This document shows positions 1-8,814 of a DNA stretch of 64,000 bases, in pieces. The stretch comes from Xanthobacter autotrophicus. Lineage in GTDB: Bacteria > Pseudomonadota > Alphaproteobacteria > Rhizobiales > Xanthobacteraceae. The first letter of the stretch is position 1, and each line of letters begins with the position of its first letter. Made by a program: the position numbers and the translations under genes. The stretch spans positions 1 through 64,000 of the forward strand of contig NZ_VAUP01000010.1 in NCBI RefSeq assembly GCF_005871085.1, read 5' to 3'. The notes under the pieces were generated by a model. That model worked only from the letters and a program-made list of their open reading frames with translations. It did no database searches and was not told the origin of the DNA.

Positions 1-173
1 TCGCGGCAATGGCCCCACGGCCCGCGCCACCAGCCCGGGCCGCAGCCCTGCGCGACGGGAAGGACCGAGGCGGTCTCGGGCACGGGCGATGGCGCAAGCG
101 GCAGGGCCGAGGCCGGCAACGCCGCCAATGCAGCGATGCTGAGGCCCGAGAGGACACCGAGGCAAGATCTCAT
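1..173 (-). CDS. GCG_CRPN-type small secreted protein, 3' end outside the window
   Basis: An ATG at 173 on the minus strand opens a frame that runs off the left edge. It begins with a signal peptide (Arg-Ser, then a Leu/Ala-rich core ending ALPASA), followed by a short Pro/Ala linker and then GCGPGWWRGPWGHCR at about residues 43-57. That motif matches the GCG_CRPN prefix domain (GCGxGxxRGPxGxCR) that precedes low-complexity tails in small secreted alphaproteobacterial proteins. Function is unknown. The missing C-terminus would be expected to be rich in Arg, Pro and Asn. The start is well placed because the signal peptide begins at it. Confidence 0.6.
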   Translation of the reverse strand, partial: MRSCLGVLSGLSIAALAALPASALPLAPSPVPETASVLPVAQGCGPGWWRGPWGHCR

Positions 174-312
174 GACGCGTGACTCCGCTGGGATACCCGA
201 CCTGGGGTATCGGTTGCTGACGGACGCCGGGCGGATCCTCGGCGCATTGGTGACGATGGTGGGCGTGCGCCGGTTGTCAAGCCGATGTGACGGCGAGGGA
301 CTGGCCGGCGGA

Positions 313-1277
313 TCATGGGGCGATCGTCAGATCGGTAAGCGGCACAGCCTGGCAGGCGCGGCACGATCCGGGGTCCCCCTCGAACGGGACGCGATGGGCG
401 AACTGGACCTCGTGGACTTCGACGATACAGCTTTCGCACTGGCCTACCCGGCATCCACTCCGGAGCGCGCCGCCCGCCGTCAGCGCCGCGTCCAGAATGG
501 AGCCGGGAGCGGGGGCCATCCAAAGGATCGCCCGGTGCCGGCGATGGTGATGGCGCAGGGCTTCAAGTGCGGGGGCGCTTCCGCCACGCAGGAATAAGGC
601 TTCGGTGAAGATGTCGAAGCGCGGCAGGCCCCATCGGGCAAGCGCGCCCTGCATGGCGGCGATGAAGCCCGCGGAGCCGCAGATAGAGGCGAGCGGCCGC
701 CCCGGGGTAACGTACGGCAACAGGCCACCGGCACGCAGGGCGTCGATGTCGATGCGGCCTTCCACGTCGAAACGCTGCGCCTCAAGGTCGTGCGCTTCGG
801 GACGGGAATAGGCCGTGATCCGGCGCAGCCCGGCGATGTTGCGGGCAAGCCTGTCCACGCGATCGGAGAGGGGGTGGTCGTGTCTGCCGCGACAGCCGTG
901 CAACAGGTAGATCGGAGCCGCCCTTCCGGATGGCGCCGCCGCGACCGCCTCCGGATACCAGACGAAGGGCGTGATGCCGATTCCATTGGCGATGAGCGGA
1001 ACCGGGCGCGCGCCATCCACCGGCGGGGTAAACACGCCCGAGGGCGCCTCGATCAGCACCTCGTCCCCAGTCTGGCCGGCAGGGGACCGCCATCGGTCGC
1101 CACCAACTCCAGCGCCCGCATCTGGGTGTCCGCCGGGCGGCCCTTGGCGCAGAGCGCGCCTCCGGTAGGATGACCAGTGTGCGGCTCGACGCCGAACATG
1201 CGCGCGTTCTCCACCAGCGTGATCGAGCCGCAGCGCGAGTGGCACAGCGTGCAGTAGCCTTCGTGTCGTTCAGCCAT
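313..1277 (-). pseudogene. Decayed molybdopterin oxidoreductase/ferredoxin-reductase remnant
   Basis: From ATG 1277 the frame encodes the N-terminal 4Fe-4S segment of a molybdopterin oxidoreductase (YCTLCHSRCGS, then a GGALCAKGR end), but after about 47 residues it jumps to the start of a VanB-like reductase (RALELVATDGGPLPA). It then shifts frame near 1080 and resumes at the mid-part of that reductase (GDEVLIEAPSG, ANGIGITP). About 80 residues of the flavin-binding barrel are missing. Two further, compensating shifts lie near 520-600, since EAPPHLKPCAITIAGTGRSF is read in another frame. The C-terminal 2Fe-2S motif (CRVGQCESC, then SCRAC) is intact to the stop at 313. Almost the whole molybdopterin enzyme has been lost. 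Expression as a functional protein is very unlikely. Confidence 0.8.
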
Positions 1278-1397
1278 TGATCCGTCTCTCGCGCGTATCG
1301 CGAGCGCGCGGCTGTGCGGGCCGCTCCTCCGGGAGCGATCGTGCATGGGGGTGAGGGCTTCGGGCGGCAAGCCTCCCCAGGGAGACGCGGCGCAGGC

Positions 1398-1925
1398 TCA
1401 AAACAGCATGGGCGCGTCGGCTGGCCAGGATGCCACCACGCGGTCCCCCGGCCGCAACTCGTCGTCGCGGCCGGTGTCGGCATTCTGCAGGTGTGCCGCC
1501 AGTCTTGCCCCCGAGGCGGTGCGCACGATCAGTTTGGTCAGCGCGCCGCGAAATCCCGCATCCTCCACGGTCGCCTCCAAAGAGTCCTCGGTGCCGGTCA
1601 TCGCGGCCGCCCGCTTCAGCCGGACATGTTCGGGACGGATGGCGAGCACCGATGCGCCGGGCTCCGAGCAGGCGGGCGGGACCGCGAAACGCTCTCCGGC
1701 CTGTGTGCGGGACGAGCCCGGCGCCTCAAGGCCACCCGTGAACATATTGGTGAGACCAATGAACTCGGTGACGAAGCGCGTCGTCGGCCGCTGGTAGATC
1801 TCACGGGGCGTTCCCACCTGCTCGACACGACCCGCCGCCATCACAACGATTCGGTCGGCGACGCAGAGGGCCCCGTCCCGGTTATGGGTGGCGAAGATGG
1901 TGGTGAGGCCGATCACCACCGCCGA
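1398..1925 (-). pseudogene. ABC transporter ATPase C-terminal remnant (PotA/spermidine-putrescine type)
   Basis: About 173 residues remain of an ATPase that normally has about 350. The fragment starts inside the nucleotide-binding domain at the H-loop (TTIFATHN), continues through ADRIVVMAAGRVEQVGTP and ends with a TOBE-like domain (SVLAIRPEHV). Walker A, the signature motif and Walker B are missing. The upstream reading frame is continuous with a permease fragment (INSPLLYADLIGEPVRILY), so a deletion has fused the middle of a permease to the tail of the ATPase. It cannot hydrolyse ATP. Confidence 0.8.
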
Positions 1926-2215
1926 GCCGGTGTAGAGGATGCGGACCGGCTCGCCGATGAGGTCGGCATACAGGAGCGGGGAGTTGATGAGCCCCCCTTG
2001 TCGGCGAGCAGCACCATCCAGCCCGCTGTGCAGCTCAGCGCCACCAGCAGTGTGCGGCCGAGGATCGTCAGGTAGAACGGCTCGCCAAGGAACCGGAGGC
2101 AGTTTTCGAAGGTCAGGCCGCTGAGATCGGGCGATGTCGGCTCGAAATGGGCCGGGCTGACGCGGGCCATGAGGGCGAGCGGAACGATGAGCCCGGCCAG
2201 CAGTGAGGGAAGACG
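1926..2215 (-). pseudogene. ABC permease remnant (PotB-like)
   Basis: Pieces of a spermidine/putrescine-type inner-membrane permease are recognisable: an N-terminal membrane segment (SLLAGLIVPLALMA), the periplasmic stretch LTFENCLRFLGEPFYLTILG, then the second segment (TLLVALSCTA) joined directly to WMVLLADKG. In intact PotB-like proteins about 40 residues separate these. A run of six G near 2003 (four expected for DKGLINS) shifts the frame before INSPLLYADLIGEP. The end of the protein is replaced by the ATPase remnant downstream. Lesions: two deletions and one frameshift. Confidence 0.75.
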
Positions 2216-2400
2216 ACCTCTACGGCTATCTGGAAGGGGCCGCAACTTCCATCAGGCCTTCATCGGCGCCGCCGAAAATGCCCTGCTCACCGAAATGGCC
2301 ATGGCGCTCCGCGACAAGATGCGGCTTCACGGCATTTCCTCACGGGCAGGACTGGAGCGGCAGACGGCGTCGGTCGATGAAGACCGTCGCCCCCTCAATG
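2203..2400 (+). pseudogene. GntR-family regulator remnant (FCD domain piece)
   Basis: The plus strand encodes EDDLYGYLEG and then, after a frameshift near 2235, GRNFHQAFIGAAENALLTEM followed by ALRDKMRLHG. The NFHxAxxxAAxNxLL pattern is characteristic of the C-terminal FCD ligand-binding domain of FadR/VanR-type GntR regulators. The DNA-binding N-terminus is absent and the fragment runs into the end of the permease remnant. It probably once regulated the lost transport operon. Confidence 0.6.
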
Positions 2401-2472
2401 TTGTCCTTTCCTGTTCTGTGCAAGGCGTCGACAGCAGCCGAGCCATGCGACCGCTCGACTGGCAATGGCCCG

Positions 2473-3378
2473 TTACGCGAAGCTGTTCAGGAACGCGAGC
2501 CACAGGGGCAGGCTGACGCACCCGATCAGCGTCGACTGGGCGATGAGGGTGGCGACCGCCTCCCGGTCGGCGCCGAAGACCGAGGCGAGGACGTGGGCCG
2601 CGGAGGCCGTCGGCAATGCGGCGAACAGGGTCAGCACCGCAGTGCGGACCGGGTCGACGCCGATGGCCGTGGCCAGTGCCCAGGTGGTCCCCGGCAGGAT
2701 CACCAGCTTGATGGCATTGAGGGCTGCGGAGAAGCGATCAACCCGCGCCAGCGCACGCCAGTTGAGCGAAGCGCCGATGGACAGGAGCGCGATGGGCACC
2801 GCCGCCGTGGCCAGCATCCGCACCGGCTTGAGCATCAGGGGATTGATCTCCACCCGCAGCATCGAAAGCGTCATGCCCGCGACGCTGGCGACAAAGAAGG
2901 GATTGGTCACGATCTGGCGGATCATCTTCGATAGGGACAAAGCGTGCCCGCGCGACAGCGCGCCGATGGCCAGCACATTGGCAAGCGGCACCGCCATGCC
3001 GATGGCGATGGACATGAGGGCGCGGTGCGTCTCCGGCAGGGTCTGCACCGCGACGAAGGCGAGCGCCGTGTTGAAGCGCCAGGCGGTCTGCCACAGGCCG
3101 GCAAAGTCGAGGAAGCGCTCGGGGCCGAGCCGCCGCAGCGGCCAGGCGAGGCAGAAGCCGAGGCCGATGATGAGCCAGACGCCGACGCCCACCACCAGCA
3201 CGTCGCCCGCATTGGGGGCCTTGCTCAGCGCCGCGGTGAAGATCAGGGCCGGGAACAGGACCTGGAAATTGAGTCTGTCGATGGCCTTCCAGGCATCCGG
3301 CGACAAGGTCACGCGCAGCACACCGCCGAGGACGATCAGGCTGAAGTCGGGCAGCAGGGCGAGCAGGATCTGGAACAT
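2473..3378 (-). CDS. AEC family transporter (auxin efflux carrier type)
   Basis: A 301-residue inner-membrane protein with about ten hydrophobic segments beginning MFQILLALLPDFSLIVLGGVL, the usual length and N-terminus of the AEC/malonate-transporter family. Characteristic features are the early Gly-rich helix and the C-terminal helices containing FAALPTASAAHVLASVFG. Family members export or import small organic anions or amino-acid-like compounds; the substrate here is not known. It lies 3 bases downstream of the aminotransferase gene on the same strand, so the two are probably co-transcribed and the transporter may move a substrate or product of that enzyme. Confidence 0.85.
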   Translation of the reverse strand: MFQILLALLPDFSLIVLGGVLRVTLSPDAWKAIDRLNFQVLFPALIFTAALSKAPNAGDVLVVGVGVWLIIGLGFCLAWPLRRLGPERFLDFAGLWQTAWRFNTALAFVAVQTLPETHRALMSIAIGMAVPLANVLAIGALSRGHALSLSKMIRQIVTNPFFVASVAGMTLSMLRVEINPLMLKPVRMLATAAVPIALLSIGASLNWRALARVDRFSAALNAIKLVILPGTTWALATAIGVDPVRTAVLTLFAALPTASAAHVLASVFGADREAVATLIAQSTLIGCVSLPLWLAFLNSFA

Positions 3379-3381
3379 GGC

Positions 3382-4551
3382 TCAGCCCCGCAGCGCCGCG
3401 ATGAGACGATCTGCGGCCACCGGCACATCGGCATCGGAAAGCCCCACGAAACACAGCCGCATCAGGTCCGCGAAGGCCGCATGTCCCGGCTTGAGCGCGA
3501 AGGCCGGCCCCGGTGCGTACATCACGCCACCAGCAATGGCCCGCTCGAACAGGCCCTCGCGCACCGTGCCTTCCGGCAGCCCGACGAATACGAACATTCC
3601 GCCGTCCACTGGTGGCACACGGAAGCCCGCCGCCGCGAGGCGTCCGACGAGAGCGTCGTGGCGCGCCGCATAGAGGCCGCGCACCCGCGCCACATGAGCG
3701 TCGAGCCGGCCGAGGCGCAGGTAGTGCAGCGCCACCCGTTGGGCCAGAGAATTGGGCTGGAGGTCGCTCGCCTGCCGCGCCTCCTGCATGGGCGCGGCAA
3801 TGGCATCCGGCGCGATGGCCCAGCCGAGGCGCAGACCGGGCGAGATCATCTTGGACAGGCTGCCGAGATGGATCACCACCGCGCCGGGCACCTGGGGCGC
3901 CAACGCCATCAGGCTGGGCGGCGGCGGGGCGCGGAACCACAGGGCACGGTAGGGATCATCCTCGATGATGGCGATCATGCGCTCCGCGCACAAGGCAAGC
4001 ATGGCCAGCCGTTGGGCTTGCGAGAGCGTCTCTCCGGTGGGGTTGCCGAAGGTCGGCAAGGCATAGACGGCGCGCGCATCAGGTGCCGCATCGAGCGCTT
4101 CCGCAAGCCCCGCCATGGCGGTGTCGGAGGCCGCCGCGCCATAGCCGACCGCTCGCACGCCTACCGCCGCGCAGGCGGAGAGCACTGCCGGATAGACCGG
4201 CTCGGGGACCAGTATGGTGGAGCCGGGCGGCGCCAGGGTGCGGATGGCGAGGTCTATGCCCTGCTGCGCGCCGGAGGTGACGAGAAGGCGATGACCGGCC
4301 GGCACCTCGACCATGTGCTCCTGAAGCACCGTCAGGAGCAGCGGATCGCCGGCACTCGGACCGTAGGTCCAGGACGGAAAGTCGGCGCCTGCGCGCGTCA
4401 GTGCTTCGGCCAGGCCCTCATGGTCATAGGCGTCGCGGGAGGGATGCCCGCTGGCGAGATTGAGCATGCCCGGCCGTGCCGCGAACGGGAAAAGGGCGCG
4501 CAGGGGATTGGCGGGAATGCTGGCGATGAAGGGATTGAGGGTGATGCTCAC
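3382..4551 (-). CDS. PLP-dependent aminotransferase, class I/II
   Basis: A 389-residue fold-type I aminotransferase resembling stand-alone 2-aminoadipate/aromatic aminotransferases (LysN or MocR-catalytic type). Visible features: TSGAQQGIDLA (cofactor phosphate region), PTFGNPTG (substrate carboxylate region), IIEDDPY, and the Schiff-base lysine in LSKMISPGLRLGW at about residue 234. No DNA-binding domain precedes it. The start is GTG at 4551, with no convincing ribosome binding site. It is divergent from the LysR gene, whose product probably controls it together with the downstream AEC transporter. Substrate unknown. Confidence 0.85.
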   Translation of the reverse strand: MSITLNPFIASIPANPLRALFPFAARPGMLNLASGHPSRDAYDHEGLAEALTRAGADFPSWTYGPSAGDPLLLTVLQEHMVEVPAGHRLLVTSGAQQGIDLAIRTLAPPGSTILVPEPVYPAVLSACAAVGVRAVGYGAAASDTAMAGLAEALDAAPDARAVYALPTFGNPTGETLSQAQRLAMLALCAERMIAIIEDDPYRALWFRAPPPPSLMALAPQVPGAVVIHLGSLSKMISPGLRLGWAIAPDAIAAPMQEARQASDLQPNSLAQRVALHYLRLGRLDAHVARVRGLYAARHDALVGRLAAAGFRVPPVDGGMFVFVGLPEGTVREGLFERAIAGGVMYAPGPAFALKPGHAAFADLMRLCFVGLSDADVPVAADRLIAALRG

Positions 4552-4614
4552 GGGCGGGCCGGACTTTCTGGTGGCGACGATACCATTCTTCGGTAGAATG
4601 GACGGGCATAGTCC

Positions 4615-4631
4615 AATAACTGTTGGTTATT
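4615..4631. promoter_or_regulatory. Inverted repeat, candidate LysR operator
   Basis: AATAAC-TGTTG-GTTATT lies immediately before the LysR start at 4635, in the short intergenic region shared with the divergent aminotransferase gene. A perfect 6-base dyad just upstream of a divergent regulator gene is typical for LysR autoregulation. Binding is inferred. Confidence 0.45.
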
Positions 4632-4634
4632 CAG

Positions 4635-5534
4635 ATGGCCGACGATCCCTTCGATGCCATTCCTCTTCTCGCCTTGCGCCTGCTGCCCCTCGTGGCTCGG
4701 CTCGGCAATCTCTCGGAGGCGGCGCGCGCCCTCGATGTCAGCCAGCCGGCGGCGAGCAAGGCCATTGTCCGCGCCGAGGAGATGTGCGGCGTTGCTCTCG
4801 TCGTGCGCGGGCGCCGGCCCATGGTGCTCACGGCGGAAGGCCGCATCCTGGCAGAACACGCGGAACGGCAGGACGAGCTTGCCCGCCTGACGGCGCGCCG
4901 CCTGGAGGATTGCCGGGCGCAGGGGGAGGGGCTGGTGCGCATCGCTTCGTTCGGGGCGTCGGCCTCCACCCACATCCTGCCGCAGCTCGTGGCCGCGGTG
5001 GCCCGGCGCTACCGCAAGCTCCAGATCGAGATCACCGAGAACACCGACCAGCCTACGCTTCAGGCGCTGCACGACGGCCGGGTCGACTTCGCCACCATTG
5101 TCGAAATCGACGATCCCGACCTGGAGCTTCTACCGCTCAAGCACGATCACCTGATGGCGCTGGTGCGGACCGCAGATCCGCTGGCCCGACACCGGACGCT
5201 GGATGCGCAGGCCTTGGCCGCCGTGCCCTTCATCATGACCAAGGGCGGCAGTGAACCGCTGGTGCGGGCCTGGTTCGCGCGCGGCGGCCACGCCCCCGTG
5301 ATCCGCCACTCGATCCAGCAGATCACCTCCATCCTCGCTCTGGTGCGGGCCGGCATGGGGGTGTCGATCATCGCCGAGACCGCGGTGCCGGAGACCCATG
5401 CCGGTGTCACAGTGACGCCGCTCGAGCCGAGCTTTCCCCGCACCATATGCCTGGCCCGCCGCGTGGGGGGATTTGCCTCCCACGCGGCGGAGATCGTCTG
5501 GCGCACCGCCGCCGCGCGCGCCCTCGTTCGCTGA
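4635..5534 (+). CDS. LysR-family transcriptional regulator
   Basis: A 299-residue LysR regulator. The winged helix-turn-helix is at the N-terminus (LPLVARLGNLSEAARALDVS, then QPAASKAIVRAEE), and the substrate-binding domain follows (SFGASASTHILPQLVAAVA onward) to the end; the length is normal. ATG 4635 is preferred over an upstream TTG at 4623, which would sit inside the operator-like palindrome. The gene is transcribed away from the aminotransferase/AEC pair, the usual arrangement of a LysR regulator and its target. Effector unknown. Confidence 0.9.
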   Translation: MADDPFDAIPLLALRLLPLVARLGNLSEAARALDVSQPAASKAIVRAEEMCGVALVVRGRRPMVLTAEGRILAEHAERQDELARLTARRLEDCRAQGEGLVRIASFGASASTHILPQLVAAVARRYRKLQIEITENTDQPTLQALHDGRVDFATIVEIDDPDLELLPLKHDHLMALVRTADPLARHRTLDAQALAAVPFIMTKGGSEPLVRAWFARGGHAPVIRHSIQQITSILALVRAGMGVSIIAETAVPETHAGVTVTPLEPSFPRTICLARRVGGFASHAAEIVWRTAAARALVR

Positions 5535-6431
5535 TCAGGCCCCCTTGGGCAGGGCCTTGAGGGCCGGCTTGTCGAAGGCCACCTTTTCCCCGAAGCAGAA
5601 CACCCGGCCGGCTTGGGCCTTCACGAAGGCCGGATCGAGCCGCATGGCGCCGGTCTCCGCCCAGATGGCGTCGGCGCGGGCGTTTACCCAGGAGTCGGGG
5701 GGCAGCAGGGTTGAGCCCCGCGTCGTCACGTCCCAGATCCCGTAATGGTGGGGGACGATGAGGCGGGCCTTCAGCCGTTCCGCGATGGCATCCGCCTGTT
5801 CATAGCTCAGGACGTGCTGGGAGCCGTCCACCGGCAGCAGCAGGATGTCGATCTGGCCCAACTGCTCCCACACGCGCTCCGGCGGGTTCGGCCGGTTGTC
5901 GCCCCAATGCAGGATTCGAAGGCCGGCGACCTCGACGATCAGCAGGCAATTGTCGAACGAGCGCCAGTTGTCGGGCGGCGTGGTGCCCACATGGGTCAGT
6001 CGGCGGGTCATCTCCGCCCAGTCATAGGCATTGTGCCGGCTGTCGCTCACATGCTTGTCGGCGATGCCGGTGATGGTCACATCGGCAAAGCTGTAGGTGC
6101 CGATCAGCCGGTCGAGAATGACGTTGGCGCTGAGCTGATGCAGGCCGTCATGGTCGAAATGGGCGTGGGTGGAAAGGGCCACGTCCACCTGCGTCGCGGG
6201 GAAATCGTAGAGATACCAGTCCCACGTCCCCCAAGGCGGGTTGCGCCAGGGGTCGAGCATCAGCGTCAGCCCGGCCGGAGTGGTGATGCGAAAGGCCGAG
6301 CCGCCGAAGAAGGCAAGCTCGATGGCGCCGTCCGCCGAGGCTGCAGGAGCGGCCTCCTGAAGCTCGATCATGTGGTTGTGGTTCTCCGGCTGCCGCCAGG
6401 CCCACAGCCCCTCGCTGCTCCTGTCCTTCAT
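5535..6431 (-). CDS. MBL-fold (metallo-beta-lactamase superfamily) hydrolase
   Basis: A 298-residue metallo-hydrolase. The metal-binding signature is THAHFDHDG (HxHxDH) at about residues 91-99, with further likely ligands in ILHWGDNRP and VPHHYGIWD. It resembles UlaG-like proteins, which open lactones or hydrolyse phosphodiester or amide bonds in the cytoplasm; no signal peptide is seen. Its start codon overlaps the stop of the upstream amidohydrolase (ATGA), so the two form an operon and probably act in sequence on the same substrate. The C-terminus abuts the convergent LysR gene directly. Confidence 0.8.
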   Translation of the reverse strand: MKDRSSEGLWAWRQPENHNHMIELQEAAPAASADGAIELAFFGGSAFRITTPAGLTLMLDPWRNPPWGTWDWYLYDFPATQVDVALSTHAHFDHDGLHQLSANVILDRLIGTYSFADVTITGIADKHVSDSRHNAYDWAEMTRRLTHVGTTPPDNWRSFDNCLLIVEVAGLRILHWGDNRPNPPERVWEQLGQIDILLLPVDGSQHVLSYEQADAIAERLKARLIVPHHYGIWDVTTRGSTLLPPDSWVNARADAIWAETGAMRLDPAFVKAQAGRVFCFGEKVAFDKPALKALPKGA

Positions 6432-7759
6432 TGTTCATCCCTCGGGTTGAGCCTGGTCGCGTCCACGAGGACGCGGCCTTTCTTGATCACGACCGCCGCG
6501 GCGTTGGAGCCAAAACGGAAGGCCAACTGGCGGAAGTCCGGCACGTCGAACACCACCAGGTCCGCCTGCTTGCCGGGGGTGATGGAGCCGATTCGGGCGT
6601 CGCGCCGGATCGCCTTCGCGGCATTGAGGGTGACGCCCAGCAGCGCCTCCTCGGGCGACATGCCGGAGAGGCGGCAGGCGAAGCCCATGCTCATCTGTTG
6701 CGACAGGTGCCAGCACACGGGGCAGAGGTCCGTGGCGAGCGCCACGTTGATGCCCGAGCAGGCGAAGCGGCGGGCGTTCACCGGCCGTGGATGGCCCACC
6801 GCCCAGTCGAAGCCGGGAAAGAAGGCGACGCTGGTGCCGGCATCAGCCAGCGCGCGCAGGTCGTCATCGCTCAGCATGTTGCCGTGGTCGACGGAGGCGG
6901 CCTTCATCTCGGCCGCAAGCCGCGCGCCGCCCACATTGACCCGCGCATCGGTATGCAGCTTGGCCGCGAGCCCGACATCGGCCGCGGCGGCGAGCACCCG
7001 GCGGCACTCTTCAACCGTGAACACGTCCGGGTCCACATAGACATCGCAGAATTCGGCGAGCCCGCGCTCGGCGACGGCGGGAATGGTGTCGGCGATCATC
7101 TGGTCCAGATAGCGTGCCGCCCCGTCGCGAGGCCGCGCATGGGCGCCGAGATAGGTGCCGACGATCTCGACGCCGGTGACCTCCTCCACCAACCGGGCCG
7201 CCTCGAGGGAGGCGAGGTCGCTGTCATGGTCGAGCCCGTAGCCGGACTTGGTCTCGATGGTGGTGGTGCCGAGGGCCAGCATGCTGCGCGCGCGCCGCAG
7301 CGCCGCTTCGGCGAGGCGTTCCACCGGCAGTCCGGCATTGATGGCGCGGGAGGCGGGCACGCCCCAGACAAGGCCCGCGGCGACGAGACCCTCATCGTCA
7401 AGTCCTTGCGTGCGGTGGAAATACTCGCTGGAGCGGTCGCCCTCGAAGATGAGATGGGTGTGGCAGTCCACCAGCCCGGGGGCGACGATGCCGCCTCTCG
7501 CATCGACGATGCGCGTCTGCGCGCCGATCAGCGCCATAATCGCGAAGGCAGGTCCCACGGCCGCGATCAATTCGCCCCGGACCGCGACGGCGCCCCCCTC
7601 CACCACGCCGATGCCGTCGGGCTTGCCGGGGTCGCATAGCACCACCTGCCGGGCACCGAGGATCACAAGGTCGGCAGGGGGCGTATCGGTGGGGGGCTTG
7701 TCCTGAACTGGCGTTTCCCGAGCGAGCACCTTTTTCTCTCCATGCCTGACGCGTGACAC
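6428..7759 (-). CDS. Imidazolonepropionase-like amidohydrolase
   Basis: A metal-dependent amidohydrolase related to HutI. Visible: GLVDCHTHLIFEGDRSSEY (first metal His pair and the substrate-binding segment), ETKSGYGL (typical of the HutI family), later HTDARVN, VDHGN and ATDLCPVCW, and the C-terminal GKQADLVVFD return to the composite beta domain. The residues around the metal site (HTD, ATDLCPVCW) differ from canonical HutI (HADQ, ATDFNPG), and no hutH, hutU or hutG gene is nearby, so the substrate may not be imidazolonepropionate. The start is uncertain: GTG 7759 gives 443 residues with an atypical Pro-rich leader; GTG 7726 is an alternative. It is co-transcribed with the MBL-fold gene. 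Confidence 0.75.
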   Translation of the reverse strand: MSRVRHGEKKVLARETPVQDKPPTDTPPADLVILGARQVVLCDPGKPDGIGVVEGGAVAVRGELIAAVGPAFAIMALIGAQTRIVDARGGIVAPGLVDCHTHLIFEGDRSSEYFHRTQGLDDEGLVAAGLVWGVPASRAINAGLPVERLAEAALRRARSMLALGTTTIETKSGYGLDHDSDLASLEAARLVEEVTGVEIVGTYLGAHARPRDGAARYLDQMIADTIPAVAERGLAEFCDVYVDPDVFTVEECRRVLAAAADVGLAAKLHTDARVNVGGARLAAEMKAASVDHGNMLSDDDLRALADAGTSVAFFPGFDWAVGHPRPVNARRFACSGINVALATDLCPVCWHLSQQMSMGFACRLSGMSPEEALLGVTLNAAKAIRRDARIGSITPGKQADLVVFDVPDFRQLAFRFGSNAAAVVIKKGRVLVDATRLNPRDEQ

Positions 7760-8124
7760 TTTTCAGGAATGAACGCGGGCCAAAGCTGGAACCCGATGTA
7801 CACGGCGCGGGGCGCGGCATCAAATCTGTATAAATAATTTCAATATTAAATTGAATTAGTGTATCGCGATTTATGTCGCACTATCGGATTATTTACGAAA
7901 TAATTAAGTGTGTATTTACCTTCTTAAATTATTAACTTATCTGGAGTGAATAAATATTGAACAGGGAATAATCTGCGGGGCTGACGTTTATACAAGAAAT
8001 GGCCAATGCGTCTTCGTTCGTGGGGCAGGCGCCGGCGATCTGCCGTGGGTGGTGCGCATAAAACAAGCAGTCATGACTGACTTTTTTGCGCGCGACCCCG
8101 GCCGGCGCATGTCAGGCTTCGAGC
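7760..8124. other. AT-rich divergent promoter region
   Basis: About 365 bases between the amidohydrolase (minus) and the TetR-liv operon (plus). Roughly 7825-7960 is strikingly AT-rich compared with the rest of the window and should contain promoters in both directions. No coding frame is recognised. A perfect 12-base palindrome lies at 8068-8079. Confidence 0.6.
8068..8079. promoter_or_regulatory. Perfect palindrome, candidate TetR operator
   Basis: CAGTCATGACTG is a perfect 12-base dyad 45 bases before the TetR start. TetR proteins commonly repress their own operon through such sites. Inference from position only. Confidence 0.4.
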
Positions 8125-8814
8125 ATGGAAACCATACTCCTCAGACAAGAAGGCGAGACCGTCGATGGCCGCGAGCTGAAGGGGGCCGCCATGCGCGCCC
8201 GCCTGCGCGCCGCCACCGAGGAACTCATCGCCGAGGTGGGCGTGAACGCCGCATCCGCAGCCGCCATCGCCCAGAAATGTGGGGTCTCCCGCGGCGCGAT
8301 GCTGCACCATTACCCGACGCGCGATGAGCTGATCATCGACACCGCAGCTCATTTCTGGCGGCGCGCCCGCGACATCGTCGCCACGCTCGCCGACGATATG
8401 AGCGCCGGGCGCACCGACGTGGCGACCTTCGTCGACCGCCTCTACGAGGATGTGTTCCGCGCCAACGCCCTGGTCACCATGCTCGACCTCATGGTCTCCG
8501 GCCGCGACACGCGGGTCGGCGAGGCGGTGAACGAGATCCTGACCGACCTGTTCCGCTCCTATGAGGATCTGGGCGTCAAGGCGTTCGACGTCTCCGGCGT
8601 GCCACCGGAGCGTATCCACGTGGTCATCACCCTCATCGTCTCCACCCTGCGCGGGCTGCGCATCCAGGACAACATCCATCGCGACGAGGCCCGCGTGCGG
8701 GACGTGCTCGCCATGCTGGTGGATGCGGTCCATGTGATCCTCGATCGCGAGCGCGCCGCCGCTCCGGCGGCTACCCCAGCGCCGCGCGCGCGTTCCGCCC
8801 GGAGGCGGTCATGA
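8125..8814 (+). CDS. TetR-family transcriptional regulator
   Basis: About 229 residues. The N-terminal helix-turn-helix reads AEVGVNAASAAAIAQKCGVS then RGAMLHHYPTRDEL, typical of TetR proteins; the rest is a helical effector domain, ending in a basic Ala/Arg-rich tail. ATG 8125 is chosen but has only a weak ribosome binding site, so the start is uncertain by some 20 residues. Its stop overlaps the livG start (ATGA), making it the first gene of the transporter operon and its probable local regulator. The ligand is likely the transported compound or its CoA derivative. Confidence 0.85.
   Translation: METILLRQEGETVDGRELKGAAMRARLRAATEELIAEVGVNAASAAAIAQKCGVSRGAMLHHYPTRDELIIDTAAHFWRRARDIVATLADDMSAGRTDVATFVDRLYEDVFRANALVTMLDLMVSGRDTRVGEAVNEILTDLFRSYEDLGVKAFDVSGVPPERIHVVITLIVSTLRGLRIQDNIHRDEARVRDVLAMLVDAVHVILDRERAAAPAATPAPRARSARRRS

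Noticed and set aside
2944-4596. Open frame of 550 codons on the plus strand
   Set aside because: It covers the AEC and aminotransferase genes on the other strand and has the Arg/Gly/His-rich composition of a shadow frame.
6428-7759. Histidine utilisation (hut) operon
   Set aside because: Only a HutI-like gene is found; no hutH, hutU, hutG or hutC, and residues around the metal site differ from true HutI.
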